DNA of 64,000 bases from positions 62,001 through 126,000 of the forward strand of contig JAPWJZ010000008.1 in the NCBI GenBank assembly GCA_028283745.1, in the 5' to 3' direction. This stretch comes from Micavibrio sp. Lineage in GTDB: Bacteria; Pseudomonadota; Alphaproteobacteria; Micavibrionales; UBA2020. This document shows, piece by piece, positions 19,574-28,194 of this stretch. Both the position numbers and the translations under genes were made by a program. The notes under the pieces are model-generated. The model did not search any database. It was given only the letters and a program-made list of their open reading frames with translations, and had not been told where the DNA came from. Numbering within the stretch: the stretch's first letter is position 1; each line of letters opens with the position of its first letter.

Positions 19574-20130
19574 AAGAATTTTTGAAGAAAAACAAAATGG
19601 CCTTCGTGCCGCTGGCAATCTTCCTCGGCCTTGTGGGCCTGTTTGCCGCGCCGCTGCTGGAAGGCAAGGACCCCGCCGTCATCCCCTCCGCCATGCTCGG
19701 CAAGCCGGTGCCTGCCTTCAACCTGCCCGCCGCGCTGGAAGGCGGGAACGGCATATCGAATTCAGATTTCGTCGGGCAGGATGCGCCCGCCGTCGTCAAT
19801 GTTTTCGCTTCGTGGTGCCTCAGCTGCCGCGTGGAGCAAAAAACGCTGGAACTTCTGCAAAAAGAAACCGGCGTAACGCTGTACGGCATCGACTACAAAG
19901 ACAAGCACGAAGATGCCAAGCGCTGGCTTGACACCTACGGCAATCCCTTCACCGCCATCGGCTTTGATGCCGAAGGCCGTTCCGCCATCGACTGGGGTGT
20001 TTATGGCGTGCCGGAAACCTTCGTTATCGATAAAAACGGCATCATCCGCTACAAACACGTCGGCCCCATCACCGCGGAAGAAATTGACAATATCTTCCGC
20101 CCGCTGTTGAAGGAGCTGGCGAAGAAATGA
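19570..20130 (+). CDS. ccmG: Thiol:disulfide interchange protein CcmG/DsbE
   Basis: Membrane-tethered periplasmic thioredoxin (186 residues) that reduces apocytochrome or CcmH thiols before haem attachment. N-terminal anchor is residues 11-27. The redox centre is WCLSC in VNVFASWCLSCRVEQ, where the usual middle residues are often V/A-P, and the family GVPETFVIDKNG is present. It overlaps ccmF and ccmH by four bases each. Confidence 0.95.
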   Translation: MKEFLKKNKMAFVPLAIFLGLVGLFAAPLLEGKDPAVIPSAMLGKPVPAFNLPAALEGGNGISNSDFVGQDAPAVVNVFASWCLSCRVEQKTLELLQKETGVTLYGIDYKDKHEDAKRWLDTYGNPFTAIGFDAEGRSAIDWGVYGVPETFVIDKNGIIRYKHVGPITAEEIDNIFRPLLKELAKK

Positions 20131-20522
20131 AATACGTTTTCGCCCTGCTGCTGTTCCTCGCTGCTGCACCCGCTTTTGCCGTGCAGCCCGATGAAATGCT
20201 GAAAGACCCAGCCATGGAAGCGCGCGCCCGCAGCATCAGCCGCGGCCTGCGCTGCCTTGTCTGTCAGGGTGAAGATATTGATGAATCAAATGCCGGCCTT
20301 GCCGCCGACATCCGCAAGCTGGTGCGCGAACGGTTGACCGCGGGGGATAGCGATGCCGCCGTGCTGCAATTCGTCCAGGCCCGCTACGGTGATTATGTTC
20401 TGATGAACCCGCCCGTGCGCCCCGGCACCTATCTGCTGTGGTTTGCGCCGTTGATTGTGCTGTGCATCGGCGGGGGCGTTGCCTTCGCCTATATCCGCCG
20501 CCAGAACCGGCAGGGGGAATAA
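20127..20522 (+). CDS. ccmH: Cytochrome c-type biogenesis protein CcmH
   Basis: 131 residues: signal peptide (1-18), then the redox motif RCLVCQ in ISRGLRCLVCQGEDIDESNA, the conserved DIRKLVRERL and QARYGDYVLMNPPV, and one C-terminal membrane helix. It passes electrons from CcmG to apocytochrome Cys pairs. It ends five bases before ccmI. Confidence 0.96.
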   Translation: MKYVFALLLFLAAAPAFAVQPDEMLKDPAMEARARSISRGLRCLVCQGEDIDESNAGLAADIRKLVRERLTAGDSDAAVLQFVQARYGDYVLMNPPVRPGTYLLWFAPLIVLCIGGGVAFAYIRRQNRQGE

Positions 20523-20526
20523 CCGC

Positions 20527-21237
20527 ATGTGGTATCTTTATATTGTCATGAGCATGCTGGCCGCGGGCGTTTGCATTAAGCTGCTTATGCCCCTGCTGGC
20601 TCACGGACGCCACAAACATAACGACGACATCACCGAAGCCGACCGCAGGCTCCTCTATGGCATCACCTGCTTCGTGCCGCTGGCGGCACTGGCAGTGTAC
20701 CTGCTGACGGGCCGGCCAGATTTGCCCGGGTCACCCGCCATTTTTGGTAACCTCGATAGTCTAATGGACAGGCAAAAATCCCTGCTCATGCGCCATCCAT
20801 ATCAGGTGCTGGTCGAAGAAAACCCGGATGATCTTGGCGCGCTTGTGCAGCTGGCACAAATAACCTCAACGCTTGGAAATTACAAAGATTCGATCAAGTT
20901 TTACCAGCGCAGCGTTATTGTTGCGCGGGAAACCAACGATCCGCTTTTGCGGATCTATGCAACGCAACTTGGCGAAACACAGGTGCTTGCAACCGGCGGC
21001 ACTGTGGGAGACGATGCGATAGGCACGTTCGAGTACGTACTGACCCTGCAACATGATAATCCCTTCGGGATTTATTACCTTGCCCTTGCCAAGCAGCAAC
21101 ATGGCGACCTTGACGGCGCGATCAGGGATTGGGAGGGACTGCTGAGTGATGGCCCTTCCGCTGCTTACTGGAAGGCAATGGTTCGGGATGCGCTGGCAAA
21201 GGCGCAGGCTGAAGCGCAGAAAAAGAAAAAAGACTAA
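20527..21237 (+). CDS. ccmI: Cytochrome c-type biogenesis protein CcmI (TPR)
   Basis: 236 residues. Two membrane helices at the N-terminus (about 1-25 and 45-62) are followed by a short link and a TPR domain: NPDDLGALVQLAQITSTLGNYKDSIKFYQR and DNPFGIYYLALAKQQHGDLDGAI are good repeat units. It ends in a Lys-rich tail. CcmI presents apocytochromes to CcmFH. Shorter than many CcmI proteins. Position at the end of the ccm operon supports the call. No terminator is seen; the next gene converges with an eight-base gap. Confidence 0.85.
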   Translation: MWYLYIVMSMLAAGVCIKLLMPLLAHGRHKHNDDITEADRRLLYGITCFVPLAALAVYLLTGRPDLPGSPAIFGNLDSLMDRQKSLLMRHPYQVLVEENPDDLGALVQLAQITSTLGNYKDSIKFYQRSVIVARETNDPLLRIYATQLGETQVLATGGTVGDDAIGTFEYVLTLQHDNPFGIYYLALAKQQHGDLDGAIRDWEGLLSDGPSAAYWKAMVRDALAKAQAEAQKKKKD

Positions 21238-21245
21238 AAACGTGG

Positions 21246-21902
21246 CTACCTTGCGCAGGCGTGCGTCGTGCGCAGGTACTCGGCACGGGTATCGATGGAT
21301 TGCTGGCGGATTTTACGGTCGGCGTTCAGCTGGTTCATAATGGAATCGAAAGCCTTCTTGAAACGCGCCAACGCAATGCTTTTCTGGCCTTCAATGGCTT
21401 TCTTGCCAGGGGGGGCTGGCGCGTTAGTCCCGCGGGCGGCCTCAAGGGAAACTTGCTTGATGCGGGGGATGTATTCTGCCAGCGTATCTCTGTCCATTCG
21501 CACGTGGCGCATCTCGTGAGCGATGGTGTCTTTATAGCGACAGCTTCCGGCAGGGTAGTCGCTTGCAATGAAAACAACGGGCGTATAATCCATTTTCACG
21601 CTGACTTTTTCTGTCCAGAAGCAGAATTTGCCAGGCGTGACTTCCTGATAGCTAAATGACATTTCATATCGCGCGCTGATTTTTCCGCGTGTCAGGCCAT
21701 TTGTAATCGGAAACTCGGCGTTTATGAGTGCGTTGTTATTGCCGCGCTCCGCCTTCAGGTCACGGGTGCTTCTGTTATGTTCGATGACGGGTTTTTTTTC
21801 ACCGGATGTAAAGGAAAGGGATGTCGGCGCGTGCTGGGGGCAGAGAGCCGTGCTGATGAGCATATAGACGGCGGGCAATGCTGCGGGCGCTAAAAAAGGC
21901 AT
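21246..21902 (-). CDS. Exported protein with HExxH motif (copy 1 of a tandem pair), family unknown
   Basis: 218 residues with an N-terminal signal-like segment (PAALPAVYMLISTAL). A central motif reads CRYKDTIAHEMRHVRMD; HEMRH (129-133) fits the zinc-protease HExxH. The tail is helical and ends in IDTRAEYLRTTHAC. The upstream gene at 21909 is a clear paralogue (both have P-x-x-x-IAS...G-x-CRY...HExRH...IDTRAEYLR). It resembles in outline the DUF922 putative metalloproteases, but I cannot confirm that. Third zinc ligand not obvious. It follows its paralogue by six bases, in an apparent coq9 operon. Periplasmic location is inferred. Confidence 0.7.
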   Translation of the reverse strand: MPFLAPAALPAVYMLISTALCPQHAPTSLSFTSGEKKPVIEHNRSTRDLKAERGNNNALINAEFPITNGLTRGKISARYEMSFSYQEVTPGKFCFWTEKVSVKMDYTPVVFIASDYPAGSCRYKDTIAHEMRHVRMDRDTLAEYIPRIKQVSLEAARGTNAPAPPGKKAIEGQKSIALARFKKAFDSIMNQLNADRKIRQQSIDTRAEYLRTTHACAR

Positions 21903-21908
21903 GATGGT

Positions 21909-22577
21909 TTATTGACCCTGGCACAGTGCGCTCGCGCGCAGGTATTCGGCGCGCGTGTCAATCATCTGCTGGCGGCTCAGGCGTATTTTTTCAATTTCCT
22001 CGGTTTTGCGCACAAGAGCTTCTTGCACAATATCGGTTATGCGGTTTTGCGCAATTGTTAATCCGCCCGCGTCGGTCGGGCCCATCGGGCGTATTTTGTT
22101 AACGGCATCCTGCACAGCGGTGCCGATTTGAGGCAGAAATTCATTAAAGGTAATGATGTCTGTATTCACGTGGCGCACTTCATGCTGCATGTTGACGGTA
22201 TAACGGCAGGTGCCGCGTGCCACTTCGCTGGCGATGTAGATGCGCGGCGCATAGTTAACCGCGATGCTGATCTGTGATGGCGAAATACATGCGAGGCCGC
22301 TTACCGGGTCCGTTTCTGTCATGAATAGAATGCGGTATTCAGGGGCAAAGTTGCTTTCCATCAGACCGCCGACCGTGAAAATCTCGTTTCGCGTATGCGA
22401 AAAGGTAGTGCTGATATGAAAGCTGCCAAGCTCCGCGCTTGATTTGTCGTTAATTTCCACCGGCGCATTGTTGGTGAAGGTCATTTGCACGGTCGGGGTC
22501 GCTTGCGGGCTGCAAACGGTCATCGCGGCAAGCAGGAAGGCCGCGTGCGTTTTTGCAATGCCGCCGGCGAATATCAT
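21909..22577 (-). CDS. Exported protein with HExxH motif (copy 2 of a tandem pair), family unknown
   Basis: 222 residues. The N-terminus (AAFLLAAMTVCSPQA) looks like a signal or lipoprotein-like leader with one Cys at 22. The core has VNYAPRIYIASEV then GTCRYTVNMQHEVRHVNTD, where HEVRH (132-136) is an HExxH. The C-terminus ends IDTRAEYLRASALC, as in the downstream copy. It overlaps the coq9 stop region by four bases, so translation is likely coupled. Function unknown; a metallopeptidase is plausible from the motif only. Confidence 0.7.
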   Translation of the reverse strand: MIFAGGIAKTHAAFLLAAMTVCSPQATPTVQMTFTNNAPVEINDKSSAELGSFHISTTFSHTRNEIFTVGGLMESNFAPEYRILFMTETDPVSGLACISPSQISIAVNYAPRIYIASEVARGTCRYTVNMQHEVRHVNTDIITFNEFLPQIGTAVQDAVNKIRPMGPTDAGGLTIAQNRITDIVQEALVRKTEEIEKIRLSRQQMIDTRAEYLRASALCQGQ

Positions 22578-23230
22578 TTACCGCCCTCGCGGCGCGCCTT
22601 GATCTTGCCGATAACGCCGCCGATTTTTAAGACGTTGTCGATGCGTTTTTGCAGGAAGGCCCGGGTTTTCTCGCCGTCATCGGAATTGTCGTTCAGCCAG
22701 TACAGCATGGTGGAGCTGAGCACGCCCGACAGCAGCAGGCGCTTGGTGTAATGGTTATAGTCGGTCGAGGTATCACCGGCGGCGCGCCACAGCGCATCCG
22801 CTGTTTGCCAGACAATTTTGGGCATGTGGCGGGCACGGGGCGGGCGGGCCATGTACGCAAGTGCGGCGCCGACGGCGGCTTTATAGGGCATCAGCACCTC
22901 AAGCCGCGTTTCAACGCCAAGGGCAATTTTATCGCGCACGCGCAAAGCGGCCATGCGGGCGGGCTTTAACTGCGCCACCGTTTTATCATCCGCCCAAAGC
23001 GCGAACTGGCGGATAAGCCCGGTGCACCCATCCGGAAAGGCGCCGTCGACGACACTGCGGGCAATACCAAGGCGGGCGGCGGCGCGGTCCAGCAAATCAT
23101 CCGACCAGCCGTCAAAGGCGACATCCGGCAGCGCGGCCTCAAGGATGCGGGTTTGCATGTCCGCGGGTTTTTTCGTGCCCGCGGCCTTGGTCGCTTTGGC
23201 TTTTGCGGAGGAGGGTTTCTTTTTTGTCAT
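22574..23230 (-). CDS. COQ9 family protein
   Basis: 218 residues. After a Lys/Ala-rich lead, ILEAALPDVAFDGWSDDLLDRAAARLGI is the TetR-like N-terminal part, and MPKIVWQTADALWRAAGDTSTDYNHYTKRLLLSGVLSSTMLYWLNDNS is the diagnostic COQ9 C-terminal region, shown here only in part of its length. COQ9 binds isoprenoid lipids and aids ubiquinone synthesis (with Coq7 in mitochondria). Head of a three-gene minus-strand unit with the two HExxH proteins. This would support the quinone pool used by petABC. Confidence 0.9.
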   Translation of the reverse strand: MTKKKPSSAKAKATKAAGTKKPADMQTRILEAALPDVAFDGWSDDLLDRAAARLGIARSVVDGAFPDGCTGLIRQFALWADDKTVAQLKPARMAALRVRDKIALGVETRLEVLMPYKAAVGAALAYMARPPRARHMPKIVWQTADALWRAAGDTSTDYNHYTKRLLLSGVLSSTMLYWLNDNSDDGEKTRAFLQKRIDNVLKIGGVIGKIKARREGGK

Positions 23231-23325
23231 GTCAGCACCTTATATTTTGCCGCCGGACGGGGTAGATTGAACGTATCAGGCGCAATATGCCGCGCGTAAG
23301 CCTATCTTATATAAAGAGTGTACCG

Positions 23326-25146
23326 ATGAAAGCCGCAAAAGCCAACAAAACCCGCAAACCCGTCAAAGCCGCCCTGCCGCGCTGGGACCTTTCGGACCTG
23401 ATGGTCGCGCCTATTGACCGCAATATTGACACCGCACTTAAAAAGGCGGCAAAAGATGCGCTGGCTTTTCAGAAAAAATACAAAGGCATGCTGCATAAGC
23501 TGGATGGCGCGGGGCTTGCCGCCGCGATTGCCGCTTATGAGAAACTGTCTGAGGAGATGTCGCGTGTTTATAACTACGCCAACCTCGACCGGCAGACGAA
23601 GCTGAACGATGCCGAAGCAGGCAAGCGCCAGCAGACGGTCATGGAAACCGTGACGGATATTTCGACAGAACTGCTGTTCTTCCGCCTCGATCTTAACAAA
23701 ATTCCCGATGCGGTTTTGAAAAAACAGCTGCAGCATGCCGCCGCAAAACGCTATGCGCCGTTCCTTGAACAAGTGCGCGCCTTCCGCCCCTATCAACTGG
23801 CGGACGATGTGGAAACGGCAGTGCACGAACGCTCCATCATCGGCGCGCCGGCGTGGGTGCGGCTGTTTGATGAAACCTCCGCCCGCCTGCGCTTTCCGCT
23901 TGGCAAAAAGCAGGTGACGGAAAGCGATATTTTCCACCAGCTGCTGTCGCGCAAAAGCGCCGACCGCAAGGCGGCGGCAAAATCAATTGAAAAGGTGCTG
24001 GCCGAAAATATCCAGACCTATGGCTTTATCCTCAATACCATCGTCAAGGAAAAGGATATTGATGACCGCCAGCGGGGCTTTAAAACGCCCGCACAATCCC
24101 GCAACCTTGAAAACCAGGTGGAAGATGACGTTGTGGCGGCGCTGGTGGCCGCCGTGCGGCAGGAATACCCGCGCCTGTCGCACCGTTATTACAAGCTGAA
24201 GGCAAAGTGGCTGGGCGTGAAGAAAATGCCCTATTGGGACCGCAACGCGCCGCTGCCTTTCTCCGCCGATAAAAAAATCAGCTGGGATGCCGCGAAGGAT
24301 GCCGTGCTGGCGGCCTACGGCAGTTTCCACGCCGACATGAAAAAGACGGGACAGCAGTTTTTCGACGGCGGCTGGATTGACGCCGCGCCCTATGCGGGCA
24401 AGGACAGCGGCGCTTTTTCCGCCCCTACCGTGCCGTCGGCGCACCCGTATATTCTCATGAATTATAACGGTGGCATTGAAGACGTGATGACGTTGGCGCA
24501 TGAACTGGGCCATGGCGTGCATCAGGTGTTATCGGCAAAACAGGGTTATTTGATGGCGGATACGCCGCTGACGCTGGCTGAAACCGCCAGCGTTTTTGGC
24601 GAGATGCTCACCTTCCAGTCCTTGCTGAAAGCGGAGAAGAATCCCGCCATCAAGCGCGCCATGCTGGCGAAAAAGGTGGAGGATATGCTGAATACGGTGG
24701 TGCGGCAAATCGCCTTCCATACCTTCGAGGAGAAAGTGCATGCAGAACGCAAAAGCGGCGAGCTGACGCCGGAGCGAATTTGCGAAATCTGGATGGAGGT
24801 GATGAAGGAAAGCCTTGGGCCCGCCTTCACCTTTGATGAGGGTTACAAGTATTACTGGGCCTATATTTCTCACTTTTACCATGTGCCGTTCTACGTCTAC
24901 GCCTATGCTTTCGGCGATTGCCTTGTGAACGCGCTTTACGCGGTTTATCAAGATTCTGAAAAGGGTTTTGCCGAGAAATACCTGCACCTGTTGCAACAGG
25001 GCGGCACCCAACGGTATGACGAATTGCTGAAGCCCTTTGGGCTGGATGCGCGCGACCCCGGCTTCTGGAAGAAGGGGCTCAAGCTTATCGAATCCTTCAT
25101 TGACCAGTTGGAATCCGGTGAAAAGCTTGTTAAGGTTCGGAAGTAA
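23326..25146 (+). CDS. M3 family oligoendopeptidase, paralogue 1
   Basis: 606-residue zinc oligopeptidase of the PepF/M3B type, without a signal peptide, so cytoplasmic. The active site MTLAHELGHGVHQ has HELGH at 392-396, and the third zinc ligand Glu lies in TLAETASVFGEML. The C-terminal HFYHVPFYVYAYAFGDCLVNALY is the conserved substrate-binding end with the catalytic His/Tyr set. ATG 23326 has AAGAG seven bases upstream; ATG 23287 is in frame but lacks one. Degrades short peptides. It shares a 46-base identical DNA stretch with paralogue 2. Confidence 0.94.
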   Translation: MKAAKANKTRKPVKAALPRWDLSDLMVAPIDRNIDTALKKAAKDALAFQKKYKGMLHKLDGAGLAAAIAAYEKLSEEMSRVYNYANLDRQTKLNDAEAGKRQQTVMETVTDISTELLFFRLDLNKIPDAVLKKQLQHAAAKRYAPFLEQVRAFRPYQLADDVETAVHERSIIGAPAWVRLFDETSARLRFPLGKKQVTESDIFHQLLSRKSADRKAAAKSIEKVLAENIQTYGFILNTIVKEKDIDDRQRGFKTPAQSRNLENQVEDDVVAALVAAVRQEYPRLSHRYYKLKAKWLGVKKMPYWDRNAPLPFSADKKISWDAAKDAVLAAYGSFHADMKKTGQQFFDGGWIDAAPYAGKDSGAFSAPTVPSAHPYILMNYNGGIEDVMTLAHELGHGVHQVLSAKQGYLMADTPLTLAETASVFGEMLTFQSLLKAEKNPAIKRAMLAKKVEDMLNTVVRQIAFHTFEEKVHAERKSGELTPERICEIWMEVMKESLGPAFTFDEGYKYYWAYISHFYHVPFYVYAYAFGDCLVNALYAVYQDSEKGFAEKYLHLLQQGGTQRYDELLKPFGLDARDPGFWKKGLKLIESFIDQLESGEKLVKVRK

Positions 25147-25200
25147 CAAGGGTTTTTTGCATTCTTCACGGGTGCGGTTTTAAGGGGCGGCATTTTCGGC

Positions 25201-26115
25201 ATGATCTTCGGCGGTAAAAAAAGCAAGCTTGCCCAGTTGTGCGCCGAAATTGTCGGCCAGGCGGAAGACGCCGTTGTCGTGATTGATTCCTCGCACCGTA
25301 TCGTGCTGTTCAATGCCGGCGCGGAAGAAATGTTCGGCTATACCGGCAAGGAAGCGGTGGGCGAGCGGCTGGATATGCTGATGCCCGAACGCTTCCAGCT
25401 GCAGCACGACGCGATGATTGATGAATTCGGCGCGGGCAGCTTTGATGCCAAATCCAGCAACCGCCGCAACCGCCAGATTTACGGCCGCCGCAAGGATGGC
25501 AATGAATTTGTCGCCAGCGCGCAAATCATGCGCCTTGGCGATAAAACCAGCCGCTATTACGCTGCGCTATTCCGCGACATCAGCCAGAACAAGCGCACCG
25601 AAGAAGAGCTGCTGCGCCTTGCCGCGACCGACCCGCTGACCGGCGCATACAACCGCCGCGAATTCACCATCATGGCGGAGCGCGAAGCGCTGCGGTCCCA
25701 CCGCTACCATCACCCGCTGTCGCTGATGATGCTGGACCTTGACCACTTCAAGCGCCTGAATGATTCGTTCGGCCATAGTGCCGGCGATAAAGTGCTGCAG
25801 CGCTTCACCACCCTGTGCTGCAACACGCTGCGTAACGTGGATATTTTTGGCCGCTGGGGCGGCGAGGAATTTGTGGCGCTGCTGCCGGAAACGGATATTG
25901 AAGGCGCAAGCATCATCGCCGAGCGTTTACGTAAAATTATCAGCGAAAATATTCTGAGCTACAACGATCATAAAATTACCTTCACCGCCAGCATTGGCGT
26001 AGCCCAGTACAAGGATGGCGAAACCACCATCGACGGCCCGCTTGGCCGCACGGATAGCGCCGTATTCGATGCCAAGAAGGCGGGTCGCAACCGCATTTCC
26101 GTTTTCCGGAACTAA
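25201..26115 (+). CDS. PAS-GGDEF diguanylate cyclase
   Basis: 304 residues. The PAS domain is residues about 15-127 (DAVVVIDSSHRIVLFNAGAEEMFGY, then the PAC end DISQNKRTEEELLRLA). The GGDEF domain starts ATDPLTGAYNRREF and has the active site RWGGEEF (GGEEF at 220-224) and a complete inhibitory RxxD (RNVD, 211-214) five residues before it. It should make cyclic di-GMP from GTP under PAS control and show product inhibition. No signal peptide or membrane helix. It separates M3 paralogues 1 and 2; whether it shares their regulation is unknown. Confidence 0.94.
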   Translation: MIFGGKKSKLAQLCAEIVGQAEDAVVVIDSSHRIVLFNAGAEEMFGYTGKEAVGERLDMLMPERFQLQHDAMIDEFGAGSFDAKSSNRRNRQIYGRRKDGNEFVASAQIMRLGDKTSRYYAALFRDISQNKRTEEELLRLAATDPLTGAYNRREFTIMAEREALRSHRYHHPLSLMMLDLDHFKRLNDSFGHSAGDKVLQRFTTLCCNTLRNVDIFGRWGGEEFVALLPETDIEGASIIAERLRKIISENILSYNDHKITFTASIGVAQYKDGETTIDGPLGRTDSAVFDAKKAGRNRISVFRN

Positions 26116-26259
26116 TTTCCCGGCCGCGCTTTATTCTCCGTAATGCACCCTTGGCGGCGGCTTTGCTTCCATGCTAGGGTTTTTCATCAAAAATAGAACG
26201 GCATAAGGCACGAAACCGCGCGGGGCAAGATCCCCGCCAACAAGCTGCTGGATGGACCG

Positions 26260-28194
26260 ATGGGGAACGACGACGCTAACCGCAAGCCGCCCGCACCGCC
26301 GCTTCCCACATGGGATCTTGGCGACCTGTTTCCGTCACCCGAAAGCCGCGAATTCAAGGAAGCGCTGAACAGCGTTGCCGTCGCCGTCCGCGATTTTCAA
26401 TCAAGGTACAAGGGCCGCGTCAAAAAGCTGACGGGCGCGCAGCTGGGCGATGCCGTTGCGGCGTTCGAAAAAATATCCGAAGCGGAAGCGCGCATTCATG
26501 TTTATGCGCAGCTGCACCAGTCGGTGGATGCCACAAAGGCCGGCTGGGCGCAGGATGTATCGGCGCAGCTAAAACAGGCGCGCGAACCGCTCACCTTCTT
26601 CACGCTCGAAATTAATAAGCTGGCGGAAGATGATTTGCTCGGCAAAATCGCCGCGCCCAACCTTGCGGCTTACGGCCCCTGGATCGGGCAGGTGCGCAGC
26701 ATGAAAGACCACCAGCTGGCCGAACCCGCCGAAAAATATCAAGCGCAAATGTCCGTCGTGACGGAAGAAGCCTGGCGGCGCTTGTACGACCAGATGCGCA
26801 CGGACCTTCGCGTCAGTTTTAAAGGCGAAAAGCTGACCGAAGCGGAAATTGCCAATATCATCGACACCGCGGCAGATGCCGCCGACCGCAAGGAAGCCTA
26901 CAGTGCCTATACCGCCGCGCTGGGCGACAGCCGCAAAGCCTTCGCGCTGATTACCAATACGCTTATTGACCTGAAAAGCATCGATGACCGCTGGCGCGGC
27001 TTCGGTGCGCCGGAAGACCAGCGGCACCTTGAAAACCGTATTGATAAAGACACCGTCGCCGCGCTTGCCGGCGCCGTACAGGGCAGTTACGCCAAAACGT
27101 CGCACCGCTATTACAGCTGGAAGGCGAAAAAATTCGGCAGTGCCCGCCTGCACCCCGCCGACCGTAACGCGCCGCTGCCGGGGCAGGAGGGACGCCAGTA
27201 CACATGGGATGAGGCACGGGAAATTGTTTTAAGCTCCTTCGCCCGCATCTCGCCCGACATGGCCGCAATTGGGCAGCAGTTCTTTGATAAAGGCTGGATT
27301 GATGCCGCGCCCCGCGCGGGCAAGGACAGCGGTGGTTTTTCCGAACCCGCAACGCCGTCAACGCACCCCTATATCCTTGTCAACTTTTTCGGCTCGGCAG
27401 GCGATGTCATGACGCTGGCGCATGAACTGGGCCATGGCATTCACCAGGTGTTGGCATCAAAGCAGGGCTTCTTCCTGTCGGATACGCCGCTGACGCTGGC
27501 TGAAACCGCCAGCGTTTTTGGCGAAATGCTGGCCTTCAAGGAACTGCTGTCGCGCGAGACGGATATGATCATCCAGCGCAACATGATTGCCGGAAAAATT
27601 GAAGACATGCTGAACACCGTTGTGCGCCAGACGGCCTTTTTCACGTTCGAGCAGCGCCTGCATGCCGAGCGCATTGAAAAAGGCGAACTGCCGCCGGAGC
27701 GTATTTCCGCCCTGTGGCAGGAAACGCAAAAACAATCCCTCGGCCCCGCCGTGAACCTGGATGTGCCGGGAGCGGAAAATTTATGGATGAGCATTCCGCA
27801 CTTTATTCACACGCCATTCTATGTGTACGCCTATGCTTTTGGCGACTGCCTTGTGAATGCGCTATATGACGAATACAGCAAGGCGGCCGACAAAAAAGAA
27901 TTCGCGGATAAATACATCGACCTGCTCAAGGCCGGCGGCACGCGCAAGCACGATGCCGCGCTGGCGGACTTCGGCTTTGACACGACCGACCCGCTGTTCT
28001 GGAAGAAGGGCCTTTCCGTCATCGAGCGGTATATCGACGACCTTATCGCCCTCGACCAGAAAATTGAAAAGACGCTGAAGAAGCAGCAGGACTTCAAGGA
28101 CAACGGCAAAGATGTCGCCGCCCCAGCGAACGATGATGCGCCCGCCGCAAAAAAAGCCAATAAACGCGCTCCGAAAGGTCCCGGTGCCGCATGA
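26260..28194 (+). CDS. M3 family oligoendopeptidase, paralogue 2
   Basis: 644 residues, same architecture as paralogue 1. Active site HELGHGIHQ is at 388-396, the Glu ligand is in TLAETASVFGEML, and the end HFIHTPFYVYAYAFGDCLVNALY is conserved. The C-terminus carries an extra Lys/Ala-rich tail of about 35 residues. No signal peptide. The last four bases overlap the start of paralogue 3 (ATGA), so 2 and 3 are one translationally coupled unit. Confidence 0.94.
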   Translation: MGNDDANRKPPAPPLPTWDLGDLFPSPESREFKEALNSVAVAVRDFQSRYKGRVKKLTGAQLGDAVAAFEKISEAEARIHVYAQLHQSVDATKAGWAQDVSAQLKQAREPLTFFTLEINKLAEDDLLGKIAAPNLAAYGPWIGQVRSMKDHQLAEPAEKYQAQMSVVTEEAWRRLYDQMRTDLRVSFKGEKLTEAEIANIIDTAADAADRKEAYSAYTAALGDSRKAFALITNTLIDLKSIDDRWRGFGAPEDQRHLENRIDKDTVAALAGAVQGSYAKTSHRYYSWKAKKFGSARLHPADRNAPLPGQEGRQYTWDEAREIVLSSFARISPDMAAIGQQFFDKGWIDAAPRAGKDSGGFSEPATPSTHPYILVNFFGSAGDVMTLAHELGHGIHQVLASKQGFFLSDTPLTLAETASVFGEMLAFKELLSRETDMIIQRNMIAGKIEDMLNTVVRQTAFFTFEQRLHAERIEKGELPPERISALWQETQKQSLGPAVNLDVPGAENLWMSIPHFIHTPFYVYAYAFGDCLVNALYDEYSKAADKKEFADKYIDLLKAGGTRKHDAALADFGFDTTDPLFWKKGLSVIERYIDDLIALDQKIEKTLKKQQDFKDNGKDVAAPANDDAPAAKKANKRAPKGPGAA

